Of a DNA stretch of 64,000 nt, positions 35,566 to 48,700 are shown piece after piece. The stretch lies in the NCBI GenBank assembly GCA_035222895.1, contig JAVYIG010000063.1, positions 497,001 to 561,000 on the forward strand. The letters run 5' to 3'. Position numbers and translations under genes: made by a program. Position 1 is the first letter of the stretch. Every line of letters starts with the position of its first letter. The notes beneath the pieces are model-generated. The model made no database searches. It was not told where the DNA came from and saw only the letters and a list, made by a program, of their open reading frames with translations. The stretch is from Strongylocentrotus droebachiensis. Lineage: Eukaryota; Echinodermata; Echinoidea; Camarodonta; Strongylocentrotidae.

Positions 35566-36723
35566 ATGAAGAGAGCCTTTGCAACAAGCGTCTTGTTGAC
35601 CTGTTTGGTTGCCGGGATACTCGGCAAGCCATTAACTAAGGAGTCAGAAAAGGTATCCATTGGGACACAGCTTTGTTTATAATTAAATGATTAAGTTATA
35701 CCTCTCTAATAAGAAAATGGAAATCAGTTCAACTGTTTTCTAGATTTTTGTTTCTGTAAAACATTTTCGTGTGACACGATTCCTTTTTCTGATTAGTTTT
35801 TAGAATTTGTCAAGTTTTAGCCCATTCTGTCGATGATCAACGTCTGGCGCATACAGTATTTTCAAACTATTTCCATGTTAAGATAATGTCCATGGCACTC
35901 GAAGCGTCATTTTTATTGCGTTATTATCTACTATATGATATCGAACAATCAACGACGCGACGTTTAAAATTGTGTATTCGCTTAAGTAACGCATTTACTT
36001 TTAAATGGTACGTCAAGTACCACGCCAGTCACTGACGCAGTCAACTCGCATTACAATGTTCTATGTTGCATTACACGTTCTATGTTACATCACGATCTAG
36101 GAACGTCCCATGAGGAAGCTGGAATTCAACGGACAAGTCGTTGACGTGCCCGTTGCAGAGAAATTGGCTGACCCGTTCTCAAGCAGGATACCTGGTGATG
36201 AACAGAAGACGGATATGATCCTGAACGAAGAACAGAAAGAATATATTCGACAGCAGAAAGAGGAACACATAGATGGACGAACCAAGAGGAAGGCCGTAAG
36301 GGATGTTTTGAAAAGATGGACCAAAGTCGGTGGGGACGTCATTGTGCCATTCACCATGGATAGCCCAGGTAAGTTCGAGTTTCGACTAAGACCATATATT
36401 TTCCGTTTCTTAATTCCAATCCAAGTAACCTACTCTTACTTATATAGTGGCCATTGTCATATCCAAAGCCCATCACACACTATACGATTCAACTGCGATT
36501 CTATTTTCGGGATTTAAACATGTTCGATCTTCAGGATAGAGGTTCATTGCGATAATACGAATGTTTAAAATTACAATCCTTGTGTGGAGTAAAGGACATT
36601 TTAGCGTCAAATCGTAGACAATCGAATGACAGGTCTGACGTCACTACGTGCCTGCAAGCTCAGTGTAAAAACAAATGCCTACCTTCCTCGTTTGCAGATG
36701 GACCCCTCCCCCCACCCCCCAAA

Positions 36724-36759
<36 letters not shown>

Positions 36760-39700
36760 AAACAGGGAAAAAACGAGAAACAAGGGAAACGCTCTCGGCG
36801 GTCTCGCCTGCATAACGCAATTCAATATGATAAACCAGAACGTCAATGACGTAGCGCTTATCCGCATCTCGCAACAACAAATATCGTAAATTTTATGTGG
36901 TACACTTTTGAACTGGTCAAAATATATAAATTTGATGCCCTGGAAGGGACATAATTTCATTTCATTTGCATAAAGTACCGTAAATAATCAATGGAGCAAA
37001 ATCTCACAATTCTGTGTAAAAGTTTAGTGTTCCAAATTTAGCTCTACCAGATAAGGCAAACCAAATCAAAATCGGTCAAGAAATGAGGGAAAAGAAGCAA
37101 CTTTTGTTATTTTTTGAATAAATTTGCATAAATTACCATAATTAATTAATGAAGAACAATTTCAAAATTCTGTGGAGAAGTTTAATGTACCAAAGTTAGC
37201 TCTACGATATAAAATGTACCAAAGTTAGCTCTACGATATAAAGCAAACCAAAACAAAATCGGTCGAGAAATGAAGGAGAAGAAGCCTTTTTTTGTGATTT
37301 CGAATAAATTTGCATAAATTAGCATAGATAATGAATTTCACGATTCTGTGTAGAAATTTGAAATCCCCCTCCTAGCCCTATCATATGAAACAATCAGAAT
37401 CAAAATCGGTTGAAAAATAAAGAAGAAGAAGCATTTTGAAAATCATGATGTTGATGCCACAACAAAGTCTAAGTTTGTTGACCTTAAATTGCCTTTGACC
37501 TTAACTTAGTGACCTGAAATTCTACTCACATGATTGGGGAGACTTGATAACCTTATAGTCTAAGTTTCATTGACTAAGAAATTATACTTTTAAAATTATA
37601 TCAAAAATTCAAAAACTTAACCTTAGGTTAAGTTTTCGATGATGATGCTACAACATAGTCTAAGTCTGTTGACCTGAAATGACCTTTGACCTTGACTTTG
37701 TGATCTGAAATTCTACTCACATGATTGGGGATACTTGATTACCTTATAATCAAGGTTTCATTAACTAAGAACTTATACTTTAAAAATTCAAAAACTTAAC
37801 CTTAGGTTAAGTTTTTGATGTTGACGCCGCCGCCGTCGCCGCCGTCGCCATCACCGGAAAAGCGGCGCCTATGTCTCGCTTTTTGCTACGCAGGCGAGAC
37901 AAAAACGAGAAAGAAATATTTTCTAGCTCACAATTTTCAAAACAATCGCAACTAATGTCGAAAACTAATCTAAGCGATTTCAATGGCCTTGCGAATCACG
38001 TTTTGAAATGTGTGAACAGAACAATCACATAATAATCCAAACATGATTGGTAGGGGGTATGCAATGTCTTCTAGAGTTGATTTCTCGAAAGTCTTTGCAA
38101 CCTCAAAACACTATTGATCTAACGTGAGAAGTAATACGCAAGATTCGGCAGCTCAAATAATTTTGGACACCCCCCCCCCCCAATCCGGCCCTCCTCCCCC
38201 TATGTATCAGGAATATATAACATTGCCTTCACCTGATGATTTTTGTAATGTGAAACTAAACGTTATTAATAACAATTTCATTCATTGTGCATTAGCGACT
38301 TTTTAGATGATTATGATATTGTATTACATTTTCAACCCAAATCATAAATTCTTTGCATATTTCCTTTATCATGATACTCGTTATAGCTGATGATATACCA
38401 TATATCTACGATGCAATGGATCATTGGTCGACTAAGACATGTGTGAAGTTTGAAACTTACTCTTCGGATCGTTCCTCAACACTGGGTCACAACCAGTGGC
38501 TTCGTTTCCATAAGGCGGATGGGTAAGAAGCGAAATTTGCTTTTCTCTCTCACTAAACTGAACATATAAGGGTGTCGATTGAGGATGGGAAGGGACGGGT
38601 CGAGAAGCATTTCTAATTATATCCGGCATCAACAATTTACTGTTTGTGATGGTGTGTCCGTGTGCACGTGATTGAATGAGGGTGGATGTATGTTTGTTTT
38701 GATTAGTTTTACAATATTTGTTATTATCATTTGCTTGTTTGTTTATTTTTGTACAGGGCCCCATTCTCACAAGCTTTGCTTATCTTGGGGTCCTTCCGAT
38801 TTTGCTGATCATTTGTTACGTATTGTTTACTTTGAATTTTAATGGAAAATAAATGAAATTAATTGAATTGAATTGGTTTTTAATTGGTTGAAAGTGTGTC
38901 ACATGATAAAAAAGTTAATACATTTTTTCCAGAGCCGTTAATATAACCTCAACTTAGTACTATTTACGGCTGGGCGATTAATACATTTTATTAAAATTGT
39001 AAAATGTCAACATGTTTTTTTTAAATTTTATTTTAATCAACAATATTTTTTTGTTGAAAATTTTGTTGAAGCAGGATATAAAACAAATAAACCCTGCCTT
39101 ATTTTCGAACTCCTGGTTGAAACTATCAAGACAGTATATATTTATATACTTTATCCAACATTATAATTTAGTTCAATAAAGTGATTGTACCATCGTCGGC
39201 ACTCGAAAGTTTGAAGAAGAAAACAAAATCAATTAAACATATTGTTTGCTTGTTAGCATTGATTTTCTTCAACTTTGTCGTCAGTGTACTTTTCTTACCA
39301 CTGGTGGCAGATTTTGATTTTATTTTATTTGATGTTTATTTATTCCATTACATCAACATATTTTACATTTACAAGCATAAGCTAGTCTAAGAAAATTCAT
39401 GAAGCGCTTAATGTAGAATTAAATTTTCAACAGATCTTCTTTTTTTTAAATTGGTGCTTTTCCTTCATGTTTTCATAATAAAAACAAGAAATCAACTCCG
39501 AAAAAATGGGGCATTCTCCCAAAGGTAATTAACAAAAATTAAACAAACATTTTTTGTTGAAATTCGAGGAAAATATCAGACTTTTGACGACCTGTCCAAA
39601 ATGAATACATTTCTTCGATTTCAGGTGCTGGTCATACGTCGGTAGGCAACCAACAAGCCAGATGCAACCACAGAATATATCAATTGGAACTGGGTGTTTA

Positions 39701-42700
39701 CAGGTAACTTAAGCTATGGTCACATTACCTTAAAGTAGCCTGCTCGGCGGCCGGGCGGCGAGTTTTGACCCAATTTTGCCCAGGCCCCGAGCGGCGGCCG
39801 CCAGGGCACCGCTTGTTTTAAGGGCATCGCTCGGTCGCTGCTCAAGTTTAAAATTCGGGCGACGCCTGCTCACTTTCACTCGCCGGCCTTTCACGTGCCT
39901 GGGCGGTCGCCGTCCGGGGACAGACTTATTAGAGCGTTCGCCGTCGACCGATTTAGGTAAAAAACCTAAGCCGCTAGCTAAGTCAAAGGCTGCTGAGTGT
40001 TCGCCGCCCAGTGGCCGCTGGGAAATCAGTCGGTCACTGGGCGGCGAGTTCAGCAACCTTTGACCTAGCGGCTTTGATTTTTGACCTAAATCGCTCGACG
40101 GCGAACGCCCGATTAGGTTGGTGTCCGGGCCGCCCGGGCACCGAGCGTATTTTGGCGCTCCGCCGATCACCGGCCAGTTGCCGGGCAATTTTCTTAAAAT
40201 TAGCCGGTGGCCGGTGGGAGACCGCTCTTACCGGTCGGTCACTGCCGGGACGCCGCCCGGAGAAGCTCTCCAACTTCGCCCAGTTTTGACCTTAAATCGA
40301 CCGGCGACCGACGGGAAATCGACAGGGCACTGCCCAGGCATCGCTGGGGCTCTACAGCCTGCTCGACTTCTCCAAAAAATCGTTGGGCAACCTAAATTCC
40401 AACGGCGACCGAGCAGTCTACTAATCGGTCGGTCGCTGCTCTGATTTGTGACCATAGCTTTACATGGAAGGGCGAATCCCTACTTGCATGGGATGTTTGG
40501 ATATGCATGGAGGTGGTTCTAGGACAATCACCCCCTGGGCAATCACCCCCCGGAAAATTACCCCCCGGAAAACAACCCTCAAAGGACAATTACCCCCCAG
40601 AAAATTACCCCCCGGAGAATTACCCCCCGAGGACAATTACCCCCCGAGGACAACTACCCCCGATGACAATTACCTCCGAGGACAATTACCCCCCGAGGAC
40701 AATTACCCCCTAGGACAATTACCCCCCGATGACAACTACCCCCGATGAGAATTACCTCCGAGGACAATTACCCCCCGAGGAATATTCCCCCCGATGACAA
40801 TTACCCCCGAGGACAATTACCCCCGTGGTCAATAAGGATTCAATAGCAAAAGACGATCTGACACATTAAGAGATGGCTACGAGCCCATAAGATCCCCTGC
40901 ATGAACCCATATTCTTTCAAGGAGAAAAAAAGGAGAAGACATTTTCAAACTGGTTAAAAAGTAGTTTGTAATCCACTCACTAGAAACTATTTAAAGTACT
41001 AACACCTTGCCGCCGAATGTACATAAATAAAAAGTGATATATTCGGTCATGACCTTGATACACGAATATGAGGATATTCGGGCCTCTCGTTGCCCTTATT
41101 TGCCTTTCTGTCAAAATATTGTCAGCGAGCGAGGAAGGAAGACACTTTAGTATCTTCAAAATGTTATTTTCTCATGTAATTACATATTTTAACCGTTTCT
41201 GGTATTTGATTTTTTTTTTACAAAATCAACGTTTTCCAAATCGTTCTCTTGCGGCACCCCGGTTGAAAAACGCTGTGCTGAGTTACAAAATCGAATGAGA
41301 TGAATTACCAGAGAGCGGGTATTTATTTTCTTTTGACATCGCACCGTACATATAACTTGAAAGCAATTTCTATTTCAAAATAATTCAACGTACACGAAAA
41401 CATATTATACTTCAGCAAGTTCAGCATGACAACAGAAATAAATAGATAACGTGAAGAAAACCTTTATTATGGATCGTGGCATGGATGAGGGCCCATTATA
41501 CATACAAAGACAAATACACGATCAGCTGATTAAAAAAGTTACAAAGGATGCATTAAGGAAATCTTACATCCTAATTTCTTAGTTGTGCCATCGATGGTGA
41601 GAGAGGCTGAAACGCGTACTCATCTGCGCGCAATGTATTGTTCAATTTCTAAGAAATGTAATTTCTGTTCTTTACTCGGTAGCAAAACTACAGAGGAATA
41701 AGGCAACCTCCACCCCCCATATCGAATTGAATAATTTGAAAAGACTGAATAACAAAGAAAATGAAGGTTTATGCAATTTTCTGTAAATAGCAATTTGGAG
41801 AGAAGCTTGCGTTATACGTCACAGTGTTATAAATTCCTCGGGGGTGATTGTCATTGGGGGTAGTTGTCCTCCGTGGGTTATTGTCTGTCCTCGGGGGGGG
41901 GGTAGTTGTCCTCAGGGGTAGTGTTCCTTGGGGATAGTTGTCCTCGAGGGTAATAATAATAATAATAACGTTTTATTGACCCAGGGTAGCCACTTCAGTT
42001 ATGAAACTGCTCTTCCAGCGGGCCCTGCATAACATAATATGTTATCATACTACCCTTCTCCAATCAAATATGCTGAGCGCCTAGCTAGAAGGCAGAAGGA
42101 CCCATTGTTGTAAGTCTTTGGTATGACTCGGCCGGGGTTCGAACCCACGACCTCCCGTTCATGAGGCGGGCGCTCTAACCATTGGTCAACCATACCCAGT
42201 AGTGTCCATGGGGGTAATTGTCCTCGGGGGGTAGTTGTCCTCGGGGGTAATTGTCCTCGGGGGTAGATGTCCTCTGGGGGTTATTGTCCTCGGGGGTAGG
42301 TCCTCGGGGGGTAATTGTCCCCGGGGGTAGTTGTCCTCGGGGGGTAATTTTCCGGGGGGTAATTGTCCTTGGGGGGTAATTGTCCTCGGGGGGTAATTCT
42401 CCGGGAGGTAATTTTCCGGGGGGTAATCGTCCTACGGGGGTAGTTTTCCGGGGGGTAATTCTCCGGGGGGTGATTGCCCAGGGGGTAATTGTCCTGGTAC
42501 GCATGGAGGTATACCCTAGTTACACCAACGAGACAGGCACAAGACCCACAACAGACCGACTATTCAAAGGATAACAAGTTATTTTCTTGACTGGTCAAAC
42601 ATCGGTCGGTTTGGCGGTGTAACTGGGGTATGCTTCCTATTTTCATATTAGATGAATAACATATTACTAGAGCAAATGCTGTAACTTAAGGGGGGTTAGC

Positions 42701-45700
42701 CGATGGGCTCGAGGATTGCAAAAAACATAAGTGGGACAATAATGGTTTTGCTCCCTTCTTCAAACTCAAGATATGAAGCGGTTGAAAGGTTGTAACTAGA
42801 AGACCATAGGAACGAAACATCTGTATAAAGCGAGGGGGAGGTAGGTCCGGGCTACTTTCAAGTTATTTAATTTTCCTTTAGATTCAAACTCAAAGTAAAA
42901 TTAGCATCTAATCCGAAAGATACCGGTACAAAATAATGACACGCTGTCTGTTATGGGGTATCATTGAACTTGAAGACGCGTAAAGACATTATTTTGCACT
43001 TGTTTTCAGTTGGGAACCATCGCTCATGAGATCGGGCACGCAATGGGATTCGAACATGAGCAGTCGAGACCAGACCGCGACGACCATGTCGAAATTTTTT
43101 TGACCAACATCGAGACAGATCAACAACACAATTTTGACAAGGAGTCACTTGAAGACGTTATGGCTAGCGAAGTAGTCAAATATGATCTCACATCTGTCAT
43201 GCATTACGGACCATATGTAAGTATAGTCTCCGGATATTTGCATGCATTAAAAAATCTCCATCCTTTTATTTTACAAAAGAATGATTTTGTTAATATAAAT
43301 TAATATATTTTTTTAATAATTTGTATATATTGGTGACGTTCGAAAACATGGTTCTAGGTTACCTAATTGCCTCCCGATGGCCAATAAGAACAATAGCTCG
43401 TAAGAACGTTTCGTGAAGCTTCAATTTCTCTGAGATTTGGCAAGACTAAATGATTGTCTTAGGCCATCGGTCGACTGGCCGGATTTCCTAATAGTTGAAA
43501 ACTGCTGCAATCTGAGGAACCTCGGAAAACCAAGGAAATTTGAGGCGAGCATCGACTCTCCTTGGTAAAACCATGGACCTACCACTGCTCTTATATTTTG
43601 GAGCCTGCAAGCGGCTAATATGGGGGGGGGGGGGTACCCGTACCTGAGCATGCTTTGGTATGTCTGGTACTTTGGGAGGCCTTATGGGGGCATCGTCAGA
43701 GGTGAACAAGAGAACACAGATATCGAGTGGGGGAAGGGTGGGGAAGGGTGTATACAGTATAGGAAGTGGTCCTTATTCATATATTGACTTCCTACTTTCT
43801 CTTTCTCTCCTCATCTCTGTTCTTAGTTTTGTTTTGTTTTTTGTTTATTTTACCATTCAATTTGGGACATAATATGTACGGGGACCTAGGAGTGAGGGTG
43901 CTAAGAAGCTTCATTTCCCATCAATAAGTAGGTTATATAGGGGCAGCAGCTTAGAGAGAAAGGGCGCAATAAGGCGTGATAATTTGTCCACCTTTTCGCA
44001 TGCTTGTCAGTATTTTAAAAGAAAAAGGCATCCTTTAGCACCTCAATGAAAGAGTCGCTCTGAGATATGCCCTTTTCCAAAAGCACTGGTGAATTCCGGC
44101 TACTAATTGATATATTTGGTAAATTATTATATCTATCCGGACTTGATGAATATAGTGTAGTCACATATACATCTTTCTGTTTACAGTGCTTGTAACTCTA
44201 CCAAGACTGGGCCAAATTTCTTATCGTTTGATGATTCAAGAACCTTGCAGTACACCAATACTTGCTAGATGATCAATCTTTTCTGATCGATTCCACAACG
44301 TTTCTTTCACAATGCAATCGCATAACCAGAACTGGTCTATACCTTTAAAATGGGTAGTACGTATCTTGAAATCAAAATGTATATCTTGGTTTTCATCTTC
44401 TTTTTAAATACACCTGTATTGGTATAATCAAAACATCTCAAGGACTATACTCCGGGAGTCCGGGTTAATATCAATCATTTATATCGCCACACAGGGATTC
44501 GCCATCGATGACAACATACCGACGTTGGTAACAAAACGACCATTCGACATGCAGTACATCGGTCAAAGGTCTGGTCTCAGTTTCTACGATGTCAAATTAG
44601 CAAACTATATCTACAACTGTAACTCTACTTGTGGTGACCCCCTTCTTGACTGCGCCAACGGAGGCTTTGTAGACAAAACATGCACATGTCAATGCCACTC
44701 TGCTTGGACGGGGGCGCTCTGCAACGAAAAATCACATGTACCCGAAACAGGTGAGTTGCGTAATACTATTTAGTAGTACGCTGGGGGTACAGTTTCGCCT
44801 TTTGCCGAGGGGGAGGGGGGGGGGGGGGGGAGGGGCGGTGACGCAATTTACCCGTATATCAAATCTCAGGTGTCTAAATTTAGCAACAAAAATAACAATA
44901 CAGATGACAATAACAGAACCAACAACAAAATGATTTATCAAAGACGGGTGTTATTTTCTCATCTTATAATTAAATAAACCAAAATTCTGTATTTAGAAAA
45001 AATATTCAGGCACCTATATGCTTGAATTTTGATTAAAACAAAAGAAAAAAACTGAACACCAGCCTTCTCGTCTCGTAATTACCTTCAATATGTCGCTCGG
45101 GCCAGCAATATTACAAAAGAATAACGTTGTGGGCCACTGAATATTTAATACATACCCATGCTTCACCTGGGGGAGGGGAGGGGGTAATATTTTTACAATA
45201 ATCTCCCCATTCATGGATAAGTTTTATACTTCTTTATTCTTGTTTGATGTAATGATGATTTTTTTTTTCCAATTCAAAATTGATGACAGGTAACTCGAGC
45301 GAGCGAATCGAACTAGTAGATCCTGATGCTTTTATTCACATCGGTAGACATTGATACAGGATTATTATTTTGATTTTTTGGGGTAAAATAATCATTTCAG
45401 GTCTTCTTTTTTTTTTCTTCATAATAGTATAAACATATTCACTTTTGAGCATTTGCCTCCATTTCTGGAGGGATATACATGGTTTTCTAACATTTTGTTT
45501 TATTTGTAAACGATAACTTAATAGATAAATAAAAATATGAAGAAGTCTCTTTTTAGCTGTTTTCTTTTTAAATTCTTTTCCAACAAAATTTTTGTAAATA
45601 GTAAAGAGTGCATAATTCAAAATAATATCAACATCTTTTTCCTTCTTTGAATTAAAATCAATACCAAACAATAAATGACATGGTTTGAAATTAAAATTAG

Positions 45701-48700
45701 ACATGAAATATTTCTTTATAGTCCTTTCAACTTCATTCCCCAACATATTGACTTCCTTACACAAAAAGAACATGTGCCTAAAATCACCTGTTTGATTACA
45801 ATAATAACATTTATCATTGGCATTAACTTTCCATTTAAACAAATGATATGGTATTGCTAAAAAATTATATACATGAATATGACATTGAAATTAATAAGTA
45901 AGCTGTCTTTTATACTTTTTAACTTAAATAACCAAACATCTGACCATACAGGTATATATTCAATTTCCAAAGTATTACGCCAAAATTCCTCCGTTCTAGA
46001 TTTTTTCGATTTTTGTTTTAATTAACTCTTGATATATTATTTTAACTGTCAGTTTGATACAGGATTATGAATCCACTTAATTACAACATAATGAGGACTG
46101 ATCATGTTATTATAGTCTTTAAAACAAATCATTAGTCGATGACCAGGCATATGTTCCTGCGACAATTATTTCCGGAGTTATTGACAGTTTTAAAGTAAGG
46201 TTTACCGTGTTGGGTCCAAGGTTGACGTGAAAAATTCGGATAGTTTAGGAAATTGACGCGGATTATATGTCGTCCAAACTATTAGTCTTCGTTATATACC
46301 TCACTTAAAAAATTCAGCCATCTGATTGGTCGAAATTGGAGTCGTGATTTTAGCCATGCCCGTAAAGAAACGAAAATGCCCAAACCGGTTAATAGTCCAA
46401 GAGTGAGATTCCTGTTACCATGCAAATAAAATTTGCTGCGATACCCATTGGTTTACGTGTTAAAATGTTCCTTGAGCGAGCGCGGACACCATACAGTGCT
46501 TTTTTGTCTGCGATTCCCAACTGATCGAAAATTTCAGTCATTTTTCCAGCAAAGATAAATAGACAGTTTCTCAGATTTTCCGTGATGTTTTAACCAATCT
46601 TTTCGAAAACTTGCACCTCTTGCCACGACCCAGAGGCGCGCCTGGGTCATGGCAGGATGTGAGTGCGTTCTCTTGAGCCTATAAAAAGCCAGGCCTCTCG
46701 AAGCAGCCGATATCTCTATACTAATGAACAAGGTTCATAGCGGGAGTGGTATCTTCACTTCTATCCTTCGTGTTAACCAACCCCTGCATAAATGTTTCAC
46801 CATGAGCCATTATTCTTTTCTATAAAATTGTATTAATCAAACCCCGACCATGATGCGTCATATTATATAATGTCAACTTAACATTCTCTTTCTCTCTGCT
46901 CGTTCGAAAAGGAATATACTGTTTTTATTTTTCTCTCTCCTTCTCTCTCTTTCTCTCTCTCTATCTCTCGCAAAGTTACTGAGATCACCAGAACTGAGCC
47001 ATCTGGGGAGATCACATCCCCTGACTATGATTCTGGACAGTACTCTGTAAACTCAGCCAGCATGATTTATATCGTTGTGAGTTAAACTATCTCTGCTTTC
47101 TTTAATTCCTGTCCACCAACCCGACTCTAAACCATCTCCAAACTGACCGATTCCTAGCCATTTGTAAGAATGTAATATTTTGCGGTCTGTTGTCTATTAT
47201 GCAGATGGTAGAAGAATTATAGAGTAGAGTATAACATGTAATAAGGAGTTATAATTTCCACTCTTTATTTTCTAACACAAAAATTGTCGTGAAGGAATTT
47301 AAGCATATTTACTGTTTATGAGGCAACGCTGGAAATATTACAACTAAATTGTTAATAGCTAGCCTTGTCTTTAATTTCAAAGGGCCAACCTGGAGCTACG
47401 ATTACATTAACGTTTGACGCATTCGATATGGAAGCTCTAGACGGTGGCAGGTGTTGGGACTACGTTCAGGTCAACAAGGATGACCCGCGATACGGAGGCG
47501 AGAAGTATTGTGGAAACCAAATACCAGCCCCAATCGTAGCGAAAGATAACATTATGATCTGGTTCTACTCCGACGAAACAAATACCGGCAAGGGATTCAG
47601 GGCCAATTTTACCATTGATCAACCACTAACCGAAGCACCTGTCGTAACCACCAGAGCACAAACCACACCTGTCGTAACTACTAAAGCACCAACCACACCT
47701 GCCGTAACTACCAAAGCACCAACCACACCTGTCGTAACTACTAAAGCACCAACCACACCTGTAGTAACTACCAAGGCACCAACCACACCTGCCGTAACTA
47801 CCAAAGCACCAACCACACCTGTCGTAACTACTAAAGCACCAACCACACCTGTCGTAACTACCAAAGCACCAACCACACCTGTGGTAACTACCAAAGCACC
47901 AACCACACCTGCAGTAACTACCAAAGCACCAACCACACCTGCCGTAACTACCAAAGCACCAACCACACCTGTAGTAACTACTAAAGCACCAACCACACCT
48001 GTAGTAACTACCAAGGCACCAACCACACCTGCCGTAACTACCAAAGCACCAACCACACCTGTCGTAACTACTAAAGCACCAACCACACCTGCCGTAACTA
48101 CCAAAGCACCAACCACACCTGTCGTAACTACCAAAGCACCAACCATATCTGCAGTAACTACCAAAGCACCAACCACACCTGCCGTAACTACCAAAGCACC
48201 AACCTCACCTGCAGTAACTACCAAAGCACCAACCACACCTGCCGTAACTACCGTAGCACCAACCTCACCTGCAGTAACTACCAACGCACCAACCGAAGCA
48301 CCAACAAGTGAAGGTATACCAAAGACTTCTTGTTCTCCTTTGATCATGGATGCTGAAACTTGTCAATTATATAGAGTATTTTGTTTTTTGTGTGTACATT
48401 TTTAGGATCATCTACTATAAGTTTCTGTAAATTCTTTGATGATCCAACCACTTCGTAATTTCCTTTAGTGTATTTTCCATTTTAGTGGTTTATCTATGTT
48501 TGCCAGAAACTATTGTATTCTTTGCCTTTGTATGTTTTTATGAAAGTGGTGAATAAATTCAATTCAAAGTATAATAGGTACACCCTCTTAGACCGGTCAG
48601 ATATGACGCGGTAAACCGTCGAAAAAACGAAGGAAAAAACACCGCGTTAAGAAAAAACATGTACTCTTTATAGAGTGCTTGAGCCCAGGTATGTGTCGGT

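Noticed and set aside
39730-40590. Several overlapping frames in the GC-rich intron segment
   Set aside because: High GC removes stop codons in all frames. The segment is a transposon-like insertion absent from gene A, with no splice or family support.
42130-42202. A functional tRNA-Met gene on the minus strand
   Set aside because: The cloverleaf-like head continues into a SINE body and a TTA tail, and the anticodon stem has a mismatch.
47619-48347. 242-codon open frame antisense to the Thr-rich repeat
   Set aside because: A 30-bp repeat unit keeps every frame open for its whole length; the antisense product is a simple VGALVVTTG repeat and the sense strand is a proven coding exon.
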